Source: Sipunculus nudus (Eukaryota > Annelida > Sipuncula > Golfingiida > Sipunculidae). Taken from it: a stretch of 64,000 nt of DNA. The notes under the pieces were generated by a model. It saw nothing but the letters and a program-made list of their open reading frames with translations, was not told the origin of the DNA and searched no databases. Position 1 is the first letter of the stretch, and every line of letters starts with the position of its first letter. This document shows positions 43,738-56,204 of this stretch, in pieces. The translations under genes were made by a program, and so were the position numbers. The stretch is taken from contig CM049309.1 of the NCBI GenBank assembly GCA_026874595.1, forward strand, positions 28,957,033 to 29,021,032. Direction: 5' to 3'.

Positions 43738-43960
43738 AAAAAATATAGTAATATTGAGGAATGTATCGCAGTGGTCTTGCATCTGGTTGCATTATTATTG
43801 TGGAAAAAGGCCCATAATCAGTATCTCAATATTATGCTTGGAATAGTGAATAAACACAATATTATATGAGTTAGCTCGCAACCCAAACTGAAACACCGTC
43901 TTCATGGACGCGGGTCATTTCCTGTGTCGCCTGCAAGTTGCCTGCGTCCTGTAACCCGTG

Positions 43961-44137
43961 CGAGCCACAGGCACTCGTTTCCAGCACTACAATGGCCTAG
44001 AAACCGAAAACACATTGAGTATGGGCGATCTACCCATTATAAAAGAACTATTATATAATGGGTATATCGCCGATACTCAATGTGTTGTCGGTTTCTAGAC
44101 CATTGTAGTGCTGGAAACGAGTGCCTGTGGTGCGAGC
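43961..44137. repeat. Long hairpin: 80-bp inverted arms, 14-bp loop
   Basis: CGAGCCACAGGCACTCGTTT at 43,961 pairs with AAACGAGTGCCTGTGGTGCG near 44,116-44,135, and pairing continues to TACCCATTAT/ATAATGGGTA. The arms differ at only a few positions. No duplicate elsewhere in the window. It may be a foldback element or a source of hairpin RNA. Confidence 0.88.
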
Positions 44138-44386
44138 CTTGCTTGTGTTCATGGCATCATGCGGTCATAAATTCAACAAACATGCCGAGGGGTTTACCAG
44201 TGTGCTGGGTTAAACAAGAACTTTACTCGTTCATATTTGGTATTATTAGAAAGTACATAAAAAATGATATCGAATGGTCTGGTTTATGTTGATTGACGGG
44301 TACCTGTAGCCCATAAGGCGTTGTCAGAAATGACGAAAATATTTGCATCTTCATAAGGCCTTATAATGCGATCCTTAGACGGTGGG

Positions 44387-45579
44387 CACTAGTTTTAGCG
44401 GCTTACTTGTTAGACTGGTACCCTGCTCTATTATGGCCCTCAGCCAAGCATAGAGACAGGCGTACAACGCCATCTTAAGTACTCCTAGTTGCAACTCCTG
44501 ACTAACCTGTAGACTGGTTCCATTTCCAGTATGCACGCTCATACCGGTTTCCATGGACGTTCACGCGATCCTGGTTGGTTATCCGTGAAAATTTCTTATA
44601 AAATAACTTTCTTTAGTTATTTCTAGTTTTCAAATATTTAAAAATGAGTTGTTGCACAAAAAGTGAATAATGGATGTATAGATAATACGATATACTGAAT
44701 CTTTGATATTCCACTGTATGTAGCAGTGATTTATTATTAATACCTATTAATCTTATTATTATGTCACACGTTATGTACAGCCAACCTTTGGTAACTTCTC
44801 TGAACAAACGAAATGCTTATTTTTATCATATATAATACATACTGGAGTTGGAACCAGTCTGCCATGAGTACAAAAGATGGCGTTGTACGCCCGTCTCTTT
44901 CGATTGGCCCAGAGCAGCGGTGCCATAATAGAGCGGGGTACCAGTCTACTTACTTGTGTGAATTTGCGTCTAGACTGGTACCCAACCATATATATTAGGT
45001 GGCGCCACCGCGTGTCTGTGTATGAGACTCAAAAGTAATGTAAACAAACTTTGTCGCGTACTCCGGAATCCAAGGATGACACAGGTTGTTTATTTGCCAA
45101 ATTTGTAGTTTTACCAATACGTCATTTAAAAATCAAAATTGTGCAAAAATATATTCAATGATCAAGTTTGATATATATATATATTAAATGCTTAGGGCCT
45201 CAGGCCTACGTACTTAAGTTCATAGCTGATGGTTTGTTTATAATACTTTATTATAGGACCTGAGTTGAACGCAAAGACTGGTCGTACCCAAGTGAGACCG
45301 GGATGACACGCCGCATGAAACAGAAATGGAAAACGTATTGATATTTTTGTCTAAAAGTTACAATATAACCGTTTTATCTGTTTATGTGGCAGCAAACTGA
45401 AACGTATGTAAAGTTGAGCCACAACACGTGAAGCGGTTAAGAGAGGTCCGCTCGGCGTATGTTGTCATGAGCTTATCTCTGGAAATACATTGGAACCGGC
45501 TTTTTCTACCTCCTTGAATGGAGATAAAAAAAGAGTCGGTACCAGTCTAGATCGACACTAGTAAGCCGCTAAACTAGTG
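44387..45579. mobile_element. X element, copy 1 (interrupted by Y)
   Basis: The left end CACTAGTTTTAGCGGCTTAC is answered at 45,556-45,579 by GTAAGCCGCTAAACTAGTG. The interior (GGTGGCGCCACC at about 45,000, ATCCAAGGATGACACAGGTT, CTTAGGGCCTCAGGCCTACG) matches copy 2. It is split by element Y 24 bp from its left end. Confidence 0.75.
44411..44948. mobile_element. Y element, 538 bp, with 9-bp target duplication
   Basis: The ends are inverted repeats TAGACTGGTACCC...GGGTACCAGTCTA extending through GCTCTATTATGGC and AAGATGGCGTTGTACGCC. CTTACTTGT precedes it (44,402-44,410) and follows it (44,949-44,957). X copy 2 at about 45,801 shows the uninterrupted site GGCTTACTTGTGTGAATTTG. A 9-bp duplication is typical of Mutator-like elements, but no transposase is present. 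Confidence 0.8.
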
Positions 45580-45787
45580 TCCACCTCCTCAGACGTAGAT
45601 GTCATGACACTCTGGCGCTAGTAATCTGGTCGTAATGCCAGAGGGTCAATATGAAGCTAGTCCGCCCTCTGACTGTATGCGGAGATACGGTTATAAATCG
45701 TAGCGTGGACTTGCAGGGCGGTTCTCAATTTGGCTTGTGTCACGAATCAGTAGGGGGTCCTAACGGAGTCGTGTTTGTCACGGCTAG

Positions 45788-46397
45788 CACTAGTTTGGCG
45801 GCTTACTTGTGTGAATTTGCATCTAGACTGGTACTAAACCATATATTTTAGGTGGCGCCAAAAAGTAATGTAAACAAACATTATAGCGTACTTCGGAATC
45901 CAAGGATGACACAGGTTGTTTATTGCCAAATTTGTAGTTTTACCAATACGTCATTTAAGAATCAAAATTATGCAAAAATATATTCAGTAATCAAGTTTGA
46001 TTAAAAAAAGTATATATATTATATGCTTAGGGCCTCAGGCCTACGTACTTAAGTTCATAGCTGAAGGTTTGTTTATCATACTTTATTAGGACCTGAGTTG
46101 AAAGCAAAGACTGGTAGTACCCAAGTGAGACCGGGATGACACGCCGCATGAAACTGAAAAAGATCGAAAACGTAATGATAATTTTGTCTAAAAGTTACAA
46201 TATAACCGTTTTATGTGGCAGCAAAATGAGACGTATGTAAAGTTGAGCCACAACACGTGAAGCGGTTAAGAGAGGTCCGCTTGGCGTATGTTATCATGAG
46301 CTTATCTCCGGAAATACATTGGAACCGGCTTTTTCTACCTCCTTGAATGGAGATAAAAAGAGTCGGTACCAGTCTAGACACTAGTAAGCCGCTAGTG
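45788..46397. mobile_element. X element, copy 2
   Basis: Left end CACTAGTTTGGCGGCTTACT, right end AGTAAGCCGCTAGTG. The interior is nearly the same as copy 1 but has GGTGGCGCCAAAA in place of the full palindrome. It is the empty-site reference for the Y insertion. Confidence 0.78.
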
Positions 46398-46629
46398 TCC
46401 ACCAGCCTTTTGACCTATGACCTCGTGTAAAACCATCAAAACACACAGGTAAGTTATCGCGGCGACACCGTTTTAATTAAGTTAGCGAACGGACGGACGG
46501 AAGTGGTTGTAGGCCTACCATATAATTCGTACGTCCCGTATAGACGGAAGTATAGAAATGCCAGGTGGCACCAAGGTGACTAATCATAATTCATATGGAT
46601 TTTCATAAAACTCAGTAGGCCTATAAATA

Positions 46630-47080
46630 ACCGATATAGGCCTATGACACAAAGTGATCTTGACTGTATCTCAAACATGGAGCACACCCTTTCATTAATC
46701 CTATTCAGAGCTGTGACCTACAAAGTTAACCACATCTGACATCCTAGAGGCAAAAAGATTCTCGACCAAAGAGGTCGCAGCGCACCCTACAGGCACCACG
46801 AGCAAGGACCTGACACCCCCACCCAAGTTGTGACGTCTATCTCCCCTCCCGCTATGGTTGCCGCATGACAAGGTTCAGTGGTGCTGCGTTAAAAAGGACT
46901 TTACAGCGTCGTTAGGTAATATAGGCCTATTTTTTTTTTATTTCATCAATACATATTTGGAAATAAATAAGGCGGTCTCTCACATCTGTTGGTTCTTGCA
47001 TCATGAAGCTTGAAATTTAGTTTGTAACATAATAAATGGAAAAATCATGTGGACCATGGTTCGAAGAACGGAGTAAAATG
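46630..47080 (-). repeat. Inverted repeat partner of 49,438-49,910
   Basis: ACTGTATCTCAAACATGGAG, GGCACCACGAGCAAGGACCT, CCGCATGACAAGGTTCAGTG and GGACCATGGTTCGAAGAACG match the reverse complement of 49,438-49,910 in order, with moderate divergence. No ORF recognised. Confidence 0.75.
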
Positions 47081-47430
47081 GTTCCCTATTACACTGTTGC
47101 CATATCAACGACGCTAATTAAATATGATCATTACCTTATATGAACCACCTCTTAATTTTAATCAACAGGAAAACTTTAAATATACATTTAATTCTACTCA
47201 CTTTGATTATATTTTTATGCAGTTATATGGGTTTTTCTTAAATTCCTGGTTTTCGCATATGCGTTGCCATGGCAACGTACGGCTCTTGGGCTCACACCCA
47301 CCACCAGTTCAATGGCAAACATGCAGATTATGGTAGCTAATTAAAATTGACCAACAGAAAAACTAAGAGAAAACTGGTGTTTAGGAAGGGGGGGGGGGGG
47401 GGGTCTACGGTGCCCCACAGTCCATCTATA
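47081..47430. other. Spacer, no gene seen
   Basis: Contains a G-run at 47,388-47,402 but no recognisable gene. GTTGCCATGGCAAC at about 47,263 is a perfect 14-bp palindrome. Confidence 0.5.
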
Positions 47431-47970
47431 CTATAGTCCGTTTCATCCCCTCATGTCCACCTGTTTTTTGCTATGAAAATTTTTATTATATACATTTCAA
47501 GGGAAACAAAGTGTAGAGCAGAGGATTAAAGACCCTAATTTTCAACAAGGTAACTAAATACCTAACTTACGTCTTATTTGAGAAACAGAATTTTCTGAAA
47601 ATATGAGAAATCAGTCTACATTTTACAACATATCAGACCCACTTATGGCGGTCAAGGTCACTGGTCACATGCAAAAACAACCTCAACTGAAAGCTGCTGA
47701 TTGGATGATCTCATGTAAACACTCTAAGAAATATAACCATCTAAAACAAAGATGGATGCTTATGGAGGGACACATAATATCTGCCAGATCACGATAAAGA
47801 GACTAAAATGTTGTGAAACATAAACGGGGGATTTACAGTAAAATTCTTAATTGCCATATTAGGTTGTCACCTCCATATACTGTTTTCTTGGAAATTATTG
47901 AAAAATATAAACTTATAAGCAAATCATCTACAAAAAACAGGTGGACAGCTGGTGGTGAAATGGACTATAG
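47431..47970. mobile_element. P family MITE, copy 2
   Basis: CTATAGTCCGTTTCATCCCC at the left and GAAATGGACTATAG at the right, with the CATGTCCACCTGTTTTTTG/AAAAAACAGGTGGACAG inverted pair. The interior differs from copies 1 and 3. Confidence 0.75.
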
Positions 47971-48010
47971 TTTTAAGACATTAAGTGTCATGTAAGTTGA
48001 GTTGCATGAC

Positions 48011-48587
48011 TATATAGTCCGTTCCAGTGCCCCTGTCCACCTGTTTTTTCGCAATTATTTTTTTGCGAATCAAAGAACGTCAACATTGTTTTACCTCAGG
48101 GCAGAAAGAGGAAAAAGCGTAATTAACTATTATGGAAATGATAGCCTACCTTATATCATTTTCCTGTAAACAATTATAAACCATTTTATGAGTAACTAGT
48201 CTATTCTGTAGCGACATCTTGCCACTAATCTGTGAAATGGGCGTTTCAGGAAATAGTGATGACGTCATAATAGACGTGACGTACTAACGAGGCACCAACA
48301 TTCACGGGACCGATAAGTATTCTCCGCGTGCACGCGCTTCACCTTTACGTCACATTACTTTATATCCATATCCAAGGAGAATAGACAATGGCCACGTATT
48401 AGGGACGCCATGAACCACGGATATATATGAAACATGTCAACCAGGCCATGAAGTTAATAATATTTATATACCAAACATTACGCTTTTGCCTCTTTATGTC
48501 ATTGGTGCAAATTTTGTTTGGCCAGTATGACTTATGTAGAGATAATTGCGAAAAATCAGGTGGACAGGGGGTGTGGAACGGACTATA
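48011..48587. mobile_element. P family MITE, copy 3
   Basis: TATATAGTCCGTTCCAGTGC at the left, GTGGAACGGACTATA at the right. The interior (GCAGAAAGAGGAAAAAGCGT, GACGTCATAATAGACGTGAC, TTAGGGACGCCATGAACCAC) matches copy 1 in inverted orientation. Confidence 0.82.
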
Positions 48588-49215
48588 CATGTAGGCCTAA
48601 GTAGATTTGAACGTACAGTTAGAACAAATGAAAGTACGCCATGTGGGAGCATGTTTGTCCGAACGTTCGACATTTACTAAAAAGTAACAAAACGAGACCT
48701 GTGCAATGTACGTGATGTCATAATCCAGTTACGTCATAAACATTTCACTACATTCCGGCTACGCTTACAGATGACAATTCCCCAAGGAAAGCACGGTGAG
48801 TGACTCTACTTCATATTTCCATGCATTTAAATTGGCATTTGTCTATTCCAGTTTCCATCGTGTATGCTTTCGTGTATTTGCTGTTATGCGACCGAGCTCT
48901 ACGTTGTCAATGTGATAGTTATACTGACATCTGTACTCACTATTAGTTTTATATGATTTAAGACGTGCACTCACCTATTAACGGTAGTGTCAATCCTATA
49001 TGGTACACTTTCCATGTCTATGGTTGAGTGCATGTGGTGTTAGACGTGGTCATGACGCATCCTTGCCTGGCTTTGTTATGGTCAGTTCTTCGGCGGTAAA
49101 AAAGTCGTAAACACTGTAAAATGTTTTGTCATATTTGGGATTATTTGTCATACGAATTTAATGCGAGTTCGGCATTCATTTTTTATGTTTTTTTTTTCTG
49201 TAGGCCTATATATTC
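48588..49215. other. Spacer, no gene seen
   Basis: Unique-looking AT-rich DNA. The open frame starting near 49,121 runs across repeat ends and is not convincing. Confidence 0.45.
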
Positions 49216-49375
49216 TTATAGTCCGTCCCGAGACCCCTGTCCACCTTTGTTTTTTCGTGATCGTGTATTTGCGGGCCAAATACAGCCAAAACTTTTTGTC
49301 CTTATAGAGCAGAAAGAGGAAACGTGTAATTATAGCTTTTTTGGAAATAATATAGGCTACCGACTAGCCAGTGGC
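49216..49375 (+). mobile_element. P family MITE, truncated copy 4
   Basis: TATAGTCCGTCCCGAGACCC and CCTGTCCACCTTTGTTTTTT followed by GCAGAAAGAGGAAACGTG, then homology stops. ACTAGCCAGTGGCGTACCTA next to a G-run starts another repeat. Confidence 0.7.
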
Positions 49376-49437
49376 GTACCTATATCTGGCGGGCAGGGGC
49401 GGGGGGGGGGGGGCACATTTTGTGGGCGGCATTTTGG

Positions 49438-49910
49438 GGAATTCTACTCCGTTCCACGAACCATGGTCCACATGATTTTCCAATTTTTTTTGTTACAAAC
49501 TAAATTTCAGGCTTCAGTGTTGCAAGAACCAACAGATGTGAGAGACCGCCTAATTAATTTCCGGAAAATTATTGATGAAATAAAAGAATGTTACCTAACG
49601 ACGCTGTTAAGTCATTTTTAAAGCAGCACCACTGAACCTTGTCATGCGGGAACCATAGCGGGAGGGGAGATATGACGTCACAGAGGCTCGACTGTGTCAA
49701 ACGACAACTTGGGTGAAGGTGTCAGGTCCTTGCTCGTGGTGCCTGGAGGGTGCGCTGCGGCCTCTTAAGTCAGGAATATTAAGTTTTTTGCCTCGAGGAT
49801 GTCAGATGTTGCCGGCAAACCTTATAGGCTACAGCTCTGAATAGGAATAATGAGTGGTGTGCTTTATTTTTTAGATACAGTCAAGCCTACTTTGTGTAAT
49901 ATCGGTGAAT
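49438..49910 (+). repeat. Inverted repeat partner of 46,630-47,080
   Basis: Same ordered blocks as the left partner on the opposite strand, about 2.8 kb away. A G-run and CAGTGGCGTACC-type edge lie just upstream at about 49,368-49,412. Confidence 0.75.
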
Positions 49911-50565
49911 AGAAAATCCCGTCTATTGTCACAGAAACCTGAAATCCCAAACTATTTCATATAAATAAAAAAGGTTACGTAAATCTGACCGTTTAATATC
50001 ATGGAATATTGTCATAATCCTGTTTATTGTTATGCTTGGAACCTGTGCCAGTGATATCAGTGCGCAGTTAATATGAAATGCCGACAAATCCGGCAAAGAG
50101 GCTGTTATCGATCAGGTGTAAAAAAAAACTTAGACTATTATATAACTATCTCCTTCTCGTGCACGGCAGACCTCGTGCAGTGATTAATACACGCATGTCA
50201 CTCAACGTCAGCTAGTTAGGCTCTATTTTTTTTAAGAAAAAATGTTAATCCATTGTTTATCGATGATTGTTTTTTTATAACAAGGGCAATGTTTGTATAT
50301 CCAGAAAACCCTGCATTGATGCCTTAGTGGTGTCAATAACGGAGTTTCGATCTTAATTCTTCCGTCCACTCGGGTCATTGTAAAATTCTCTGCATGGCAT
50401 CTTCCCGTATAGGCCTATATGCGATTGAAATAGAGTATATGTATTTTATTTACTTATTATTTTTCTATAAATGCAAATCCCCAAGAAGCATTAATAGGTG
50501 AAATTATATATTCTCGATCGTCACTATCCTGAAAGACAGTGAGAAAGACATGGACGTTTTATTAT
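49911..50565. other. AT-rich DNA, no gene seen
   Basis: No features recognised. Confidence 0.5.
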
Positions 50566-51039
50566 TTTTTAGCGAACCTGTGAGCTTATGCGATGGTGTG
50601 GCGTCGTCCGGCGTCCGTCGTCCGTCGTCTGTACGTTAACCCATACTATCTTGGAAACGGCAAGAATTAGCATCACATAATTTTATGCATATAATTAGTC
50701 ATCTAAAAAACTCTATCGGATTTTGCTTATTTTTCGGCTAACTGCATTTTCTTAGATTTTATAGGGAAAAAGCTAAAAAAGCTTAAAAAATCTTCTCCGA
50801 CGAATCTGTTCAGCCATATTGTCCAATATTTTACAGAAATGATTCTTGGAACAATCTCTCTCAAGTTTGGTTGAATGCTTCAATTTCGATGATTTTTGGC
50901 CGAGTTACAGGAATTTGAACTTAGTCATCTGTCCAAAAAAGCATACTAAAATTACAATCTCAGAAATGGCTTGAGCTATCATCACCAAATTTTATGCCAA
51001 TGTTGGTCACATGAGTCATATCTGAAACTGAGGTATTGG

Positions 51040-51780
51040 TGGCGCCACCTGCATCGGCCTTTTTGTACGGGGCCATCAGTGTCCGTATCATACTGACAGC
51101 TACAAATAACTTCTTCTCTGAAACGATATGGCCAAATTGTTTAATATCGCACAGAAATGATCCTAGGGTTGTGCTTTCTTAAGTTTGTTCAAATGGTCTC
51201 AGTTCAGTGACTTTTGGCTAAGTTATGGGAAGCTGAATTTAGTCATATGCCATAACGGCCCATTTTAGCTAAGTGGCTACAAAAATCTTCTTCTCAAAAA
51301 CCACTGGGCCAAATACTTAAATCTCACACATTAATTATCCTTAGATGTTGATAATTCAAGTTTGTTCAAATATTCTCAGGTCAGTGACTTTTGGCTGAGT
51401 TATGGGAAGCTGAATTTAGTCATATGCCGTAACAGCCCATTTTAGCTAAGTGGCTACAAAAATCTTCTCCTCAAAAACCACTGGGCCAAATTCTTAAATC
51501 TCACACGTTAATTATCCTTAGATGTTGATAAATTTAATTTTGTTCAAATGTTTTTGGTTCAATGATTTTTGGCTGAGTTATGGGAAGTTGAACTTTGTCA
51601 TTTTGCTGTATTTTCCCATATGAGTTATAAACCTACAAAACGTTTTTCGACTGATGATACTGAGGCCAGTTTGTTTAATATTTTTTGCAAGAATAATTCC
51701 CTAAATAATTCCTATAATAATTGTCTTTTATGGTTCCAAAGAATGAATTTTGGCTGATTTATAAAGATTGAATTGAGTCA
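51040..51780 (+). repeat. ~177-bp tandem repeat, 3-4 units
   Basis: CTTTTGGCTAAGTTATGGGA-like blocks at about 51,211, 51,388 and 51,565 are each followed by AGCTGAATTTAGTCATATGC and TGGCTACAAAAATCTTCT. Confidence 0.8.
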
Positions 51781-52347
51781 TTTACCATACATGTTAGCTG
51801 TGTGAAGCAGATAAATCTAGCCTAGCACCAGTTTATCAGCATCTGTTACATCATGTCTCTAGACATTTAGATTTCAGGTTATCTATGGAAAATATTGACA
51901 AGAATGTTTTTTAAAAGCTTTTAAAAAAAATGTAGATTTATGATATTAGATATCATCTGTACACTAACTCATAATTTCTCAGGAATAGCAGGAGCTACCA
52001 ACCCCAAATTTTATGCAATTATCTGTAACATATCAAATGTTGATGGATACGGCTTATTTTTGCTACCTTCATTTACTTAGAATTTACGGGGAAAAGCTGA
52101 AAAAAACTTTAAAAGTCTTCTTCTTGTAAACGGTCCAGCCAAATTGTTCAATATTTTACAGAAATGATCCCAGAGGCGAGCCCTCTCAAGTTTGTTCAAA
52201 TGGTTTGTGTTTGATAAATGTTAGCAGAGTTACATAACAGGCCAAGATTGTGTATGTTTCTTGAATAGGTTGAGAAACTGCCAACTGTTTCAGTTCTGTG
52301 CAGCCAAATATAGGTCAAGAGTTCAATCAGTGCAGCCAAGCATAAGG

Positions 52348-52457
52348 CATGTGATCACCTCATGGGTGTCATGTGAGCACCTCATGGGTAGCTTTTGATC
52401 ATCTCATGGGTAGCATGTGATCACATCATGAGTATCATGTGATCACCACATGGGTGT
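52348..52457. repeat. 22-bp minisatellite, 5 copies
   Basis: CATGTGATCACCTCATGGGT plus two bases repeats exactly every 22 bp. Related units occur inverted at about 63,810-63,880 in H2 copy c. Confidence 0.88.
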
Positions 52458-53149
52458 CATGTCCCTCAGGGCTGCATATGGAGCCAGTCTGTGAGCTTAT
52501 GCTATTGTGTGGCTACTATTTCAGATTTGGCAACAGGCAAAAGGTCAGTCTGGATTTATTTATAGCTTTGGCAAACTGCCAAATGTGTCAGATTATGCAA
52601 CACGTCAAGAATTCACTCAGTGCAGCCAGGTACAGGTCAAAGGTTCATTCAGTCTAGCCAGGTGCAGGTCAAGAGCTCACTCAGTGCAGTAGCCTGAGCC
52701 AGTAATTTGTCACAGTACACTCGGGGCAACAGCCTTTCTCACCTAGGCCTGGTGAGCCCCGTGAATCAGACTCAAGGTAAGGTTGATGTATTGGCCTGAT
52801 ATTCTGACCAGTCTATGTGTCTTTAATGGCTTTCTCGTTCACAAGACAGGTGTCGCCATCTACAATGACTTTTGCAAAGTGTATGTGCCTGTTTAATTCT
52901 ACGGAGGAATTTGATATATCAGCCTGAAATTGGGCATATTTATACATGTAAAATAGCTTTGTCGTATACAAGACTGGTGGTGCCACCTACAATAATTTTT
53001 GTGTTGTGTGCACCCATGCCAGAATTTCAGCAGTTTTAAAATGTTTAGTACTTGCATTGTTCATATATATGAAAAGCAATGGTTCAGCATTGAAGCGTTA
53101 TACCTGGTGTATATCAATATGCACAGGTTCGCATTAGGCCTGTAGGCCC

Positions 53150-55820
53150 TGTTTAGTCTTATAAGGGGTATACTTTTATCGTTTTCATTTTGTGAGAAAT
53201 TGACTGACTACCCTTTCTCGTAGTATATATATAATTTACACGAAGTCCCGCGCACTTAAAGTTTCACTCATGCGATTTATTGCGGGAAATTGTCCGTGTG
53301 CACCAGTTTCAGTGCTAACACATGCCATTTCATAAGCAGACAATTGGTGACAATATGTGGACTATTGAGATGATGTGAATTTTAGAAGTTTTTCAAAATT
53401 ATTCTGGAACCCGGACGCTTATACATAATGCAGTGATAACATATTATTTCAAAATGCCGGAATGTGTGCCCGCGGCTGTTTGACTTACTGTTGTTCATAT
53501 GCCCTTGTATGACCCATATTCTATATGTAGCGGGACTCGAACAGTCAGAAGAGTCAGACGGCAAGACGGGACACTCGTTTATTCGAAATATGCATCGTAC
53601 ATTATGCATAGGAGAAAGAACCCTGCAACTATACAGTATAAACCAGATTAAGAATAATGATTACAAACGGAAAATGAATCATAATGAAGCCAAAAAAGTT
53701 TAACATGAGAAATATATCTGTTTATCTATTGAAAGACCATTCTATTAAAACTGAACTGGTATATTATTAACCAGCTGTGTTATATATGATACTTTGGTCA
53801 GCAGCAGTGCAATGCCAGTTTGTAATTACATAAAATTGGAGGAATACTCGCTGTGATCCAGAGGAAGAACCCCATTTGAATTACTGCACTAGATAAGAGA
53901 TTATATAAGCATAAACTAAACTAAAATAGACAAGTTATGTTAACATATATCATGGAATAATCACCCATTCAAGTGCACTATAGTTATACAATCTCATAAT
54001 GTAATGCTCATTAAAGCTTGTACAGAACATAATGATATTAATTCTGAATCCATCGTAACCAATATTTGGTGCATGTTTACCATTCATTAACTACTAATAA
54101 ACTAATACATTGATGCAACTTTTAACATAACATATATCACAAACATTATTATTGGATAGTAGTATACCCATCAATGAATAAACTAAATACAAACCGTAAG
54201 AACGGGTTCTTTCTCTCAGTACTTTGACCAATTAAGACCTGGTCACACGCTCATCAGTATTGACTGTAAAACCACCAAGAATTACACCTTGGTGTTAATC
54301 AAATATACAGGCTCAGGATATACCTATAAACCTGGCAAGGAATTTACCTATATATTTGATTTGCTTTAAATTCTTTACAGAAAAGTACAAAACAAATGAA
54401 CAGTAGCAGTTTCTGCTTCACCAAGTTTCAGTTAAGCTCTGCAGTCAGACAAGTCACAGACAGACCCTGAGTAGTCTCCAGAGCTATCAACTGGAATACT
54501 CCTAATGGTGACTTGAATAGTTAGCACATATGCAAAAGACAAATCCCTATATATAACCTTACCAGATTATAACATCATATAAACATTCCTATCTTCACAA
54601 CAAACAATCTAATTACACAAGAGCTGTCTCCACAAGAATAAACCTTATAATTCTTAAATGACATGAACATATTCATAAATCAATGGACAACAATTATTAT
54701 ACAATATGATAAACATCGGATATAGTCTTTAATGAGTCATAATAAACCGTCTTATTGAACAACTGTGACTCAAAAGGAAATAACACATTACAGCACCAAA
54801 TATGTGTATTCATAAATGAAACTCATAAATACAATTATATACAATGGTAACAATAAAGAATAAAGCAGGATAATGTGTGTTACACTCAGGACTTATCTGT
54901 AATTGGCAAATAAGTGTATATCAGTACCACGATGTAGCCCTAAAACAAAATAGCCGTCCATGCTGGCAACGCCCTGTGCCAGTATGAATTGTGTCTCACA
55001 AGGGTCACTTATTTTACAGCACAGTATAACAGAATACAATTTCTGATGTAAGCAATGCTTTTGTTACACATAATAAGAATACTAAAAGTTATTTACCTTG
55101 CACACATGACAATCAAATGTCCATTTAGATTTCAGTTGGCTCAAATGTTTCTATGTTTCCGCAGCAATGACGTGTCGGCAAAATGGCCACAGTGCTGGGT
55201 AGTCTGTCCATTTACCCTGACCCTACTGGGGTAGGACATACCATGGTATTACTTACAGCTTGTGACAGGCGCTGGCCTGGTCCACAGTACTGCACGATAC
55301 AGAGCACAGGCCTACTGCTACCCTAAACAATACCGGGTGGACACCCTGTAATAAATCTTTGGACTATCAGCTGAGGGGTGACTAACGAAAGGCTACTGAG
55401 GTCACCTAGAAAGCTAAGCCCAGACACAGGAGACCAGCCATATGAGGCTACTGTAAACAAATATTCTGAAACTGTGTGTTTTCACGTGTGTGTCTGTGTG
55501 TATACTAGCCTGTCACATATACATAATATTTTATATCTGCTCTGTATTTTTTTTTCATTCGGAAAAACACACCATATATATATATATGGTATATATATAT
55601 ATATGACACATTTTAAGTATATTATGAATAATATAATAAAATGAAAATATATTATATATTTAATATGAATATATATAATAAATAGTATAACAAAATTAAA
55701 ATATATAATAAGTACATTTGATATAGGATGAATACAAGAAGAATTAAATGGTAAAACATACATAAAATGGGTCCAGGTGATGTCCATGATGTTCAATCAA
55801 TACATAACTGATTATTCTTT
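53150..55820. other. AT-rich DNA, no gene seen
   Basis: No gene recognised. GCGGGACTCGAACAGTC at about 53,528 looks like an inverted tRNA B box but no tRNA folds around it. A TA-rich tract lies at 55,575-55,605. Confidence 0.45.
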
Positions 55821-56110
55821 TTTTTTAGCTCAGCTGGCTATAAGTTATCTGAGCTATAGTCTTGGTCCATTGTCCGTCTGTCTGTCTGTCTGTCTGTCCG
55901 TCCGTCCGTCCGGATGTCCGTCCATAAGACTGGCACATTTCGACACCATTGGACCTACAAATCTGAAATTCGGCATACAGTTAGATGTCCCCAAAATCTC
56001 CTACCATGCCACAAATTGGGTCAATAGGACTTCGTTCCTTCGAGATATTAAGGAAAAACCTCAATTTCTTATTAGAAATCTATTTTCACACTTCAGGACT
56101 GCCTAATATC
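55821..56110 (+). repeat. Dispersed repeat edge with GTCT/GTCC microsatellite
   Basis: TTTTTTAGCTCAGCTGGCTA is followed by (GTCT)n and (GTCC)n at about 55,870-55,922 and then CATTTCGACACCATTGGACC. This layout (T-run, AGCTCA, GTCC repeats) parallels the left end of the H2 elements. Probably a third family of the same kind. Confidence 0.55.
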
Positions 56111-56204
56111 AAAACGTCTCATCTGGTTTTCTAAATATTTACCATAAATATTCCTCTATATAGTTCCTATGAACATGCCAGAAATTAAGTCAGTATTATT
56201 TAAT

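Larger units (their letters stand above)
50566..53149 (+). mobile_element. H2 family non-autonomous element, copy a
   Basis: The left end TTTTTAGCGAACCTGTGAGC is followed by GTCGTCCGTC repeats. The right end carries the inverted partner CACAGGTTCGC (53,122-53,132) and then GGCCTGTAGGCC, which can form a short hairpin. Inside are ~177-bp repeats, a 22-bp minisatellite and GGTGGCGCCACC-type sites (about 51,040; degenerate at 52,850 and 52,978). It shares both ends with the copy at 56,715-59,990. No protein is encoded. Confidence 0.72.

Noticed and set aside
44080-44292. 70-residue ORF starting in the hairpin arm
   Set aside because: Its first third is the right arm of the foldback and no domain is visible.
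49121-49621. 166-residue ORF
   Set aside because: Runs across a truncated MITE, a G-run and an inverted repeat; composition changes at each junction.
53515-53540. tRNA B-box-like GTTCGAGTCCCGC on the minus strand
   Set aside because: No A box, anticodon arm or acceptor stem can be placed around it.
55827-55838. Pol III A-box match TAGCTCAGCTGG suggesting a tRNA-derived SINE
   Set aside because: No B box within the following 100 bp; GTCC repeats follow instead, as at the H2 left ends.
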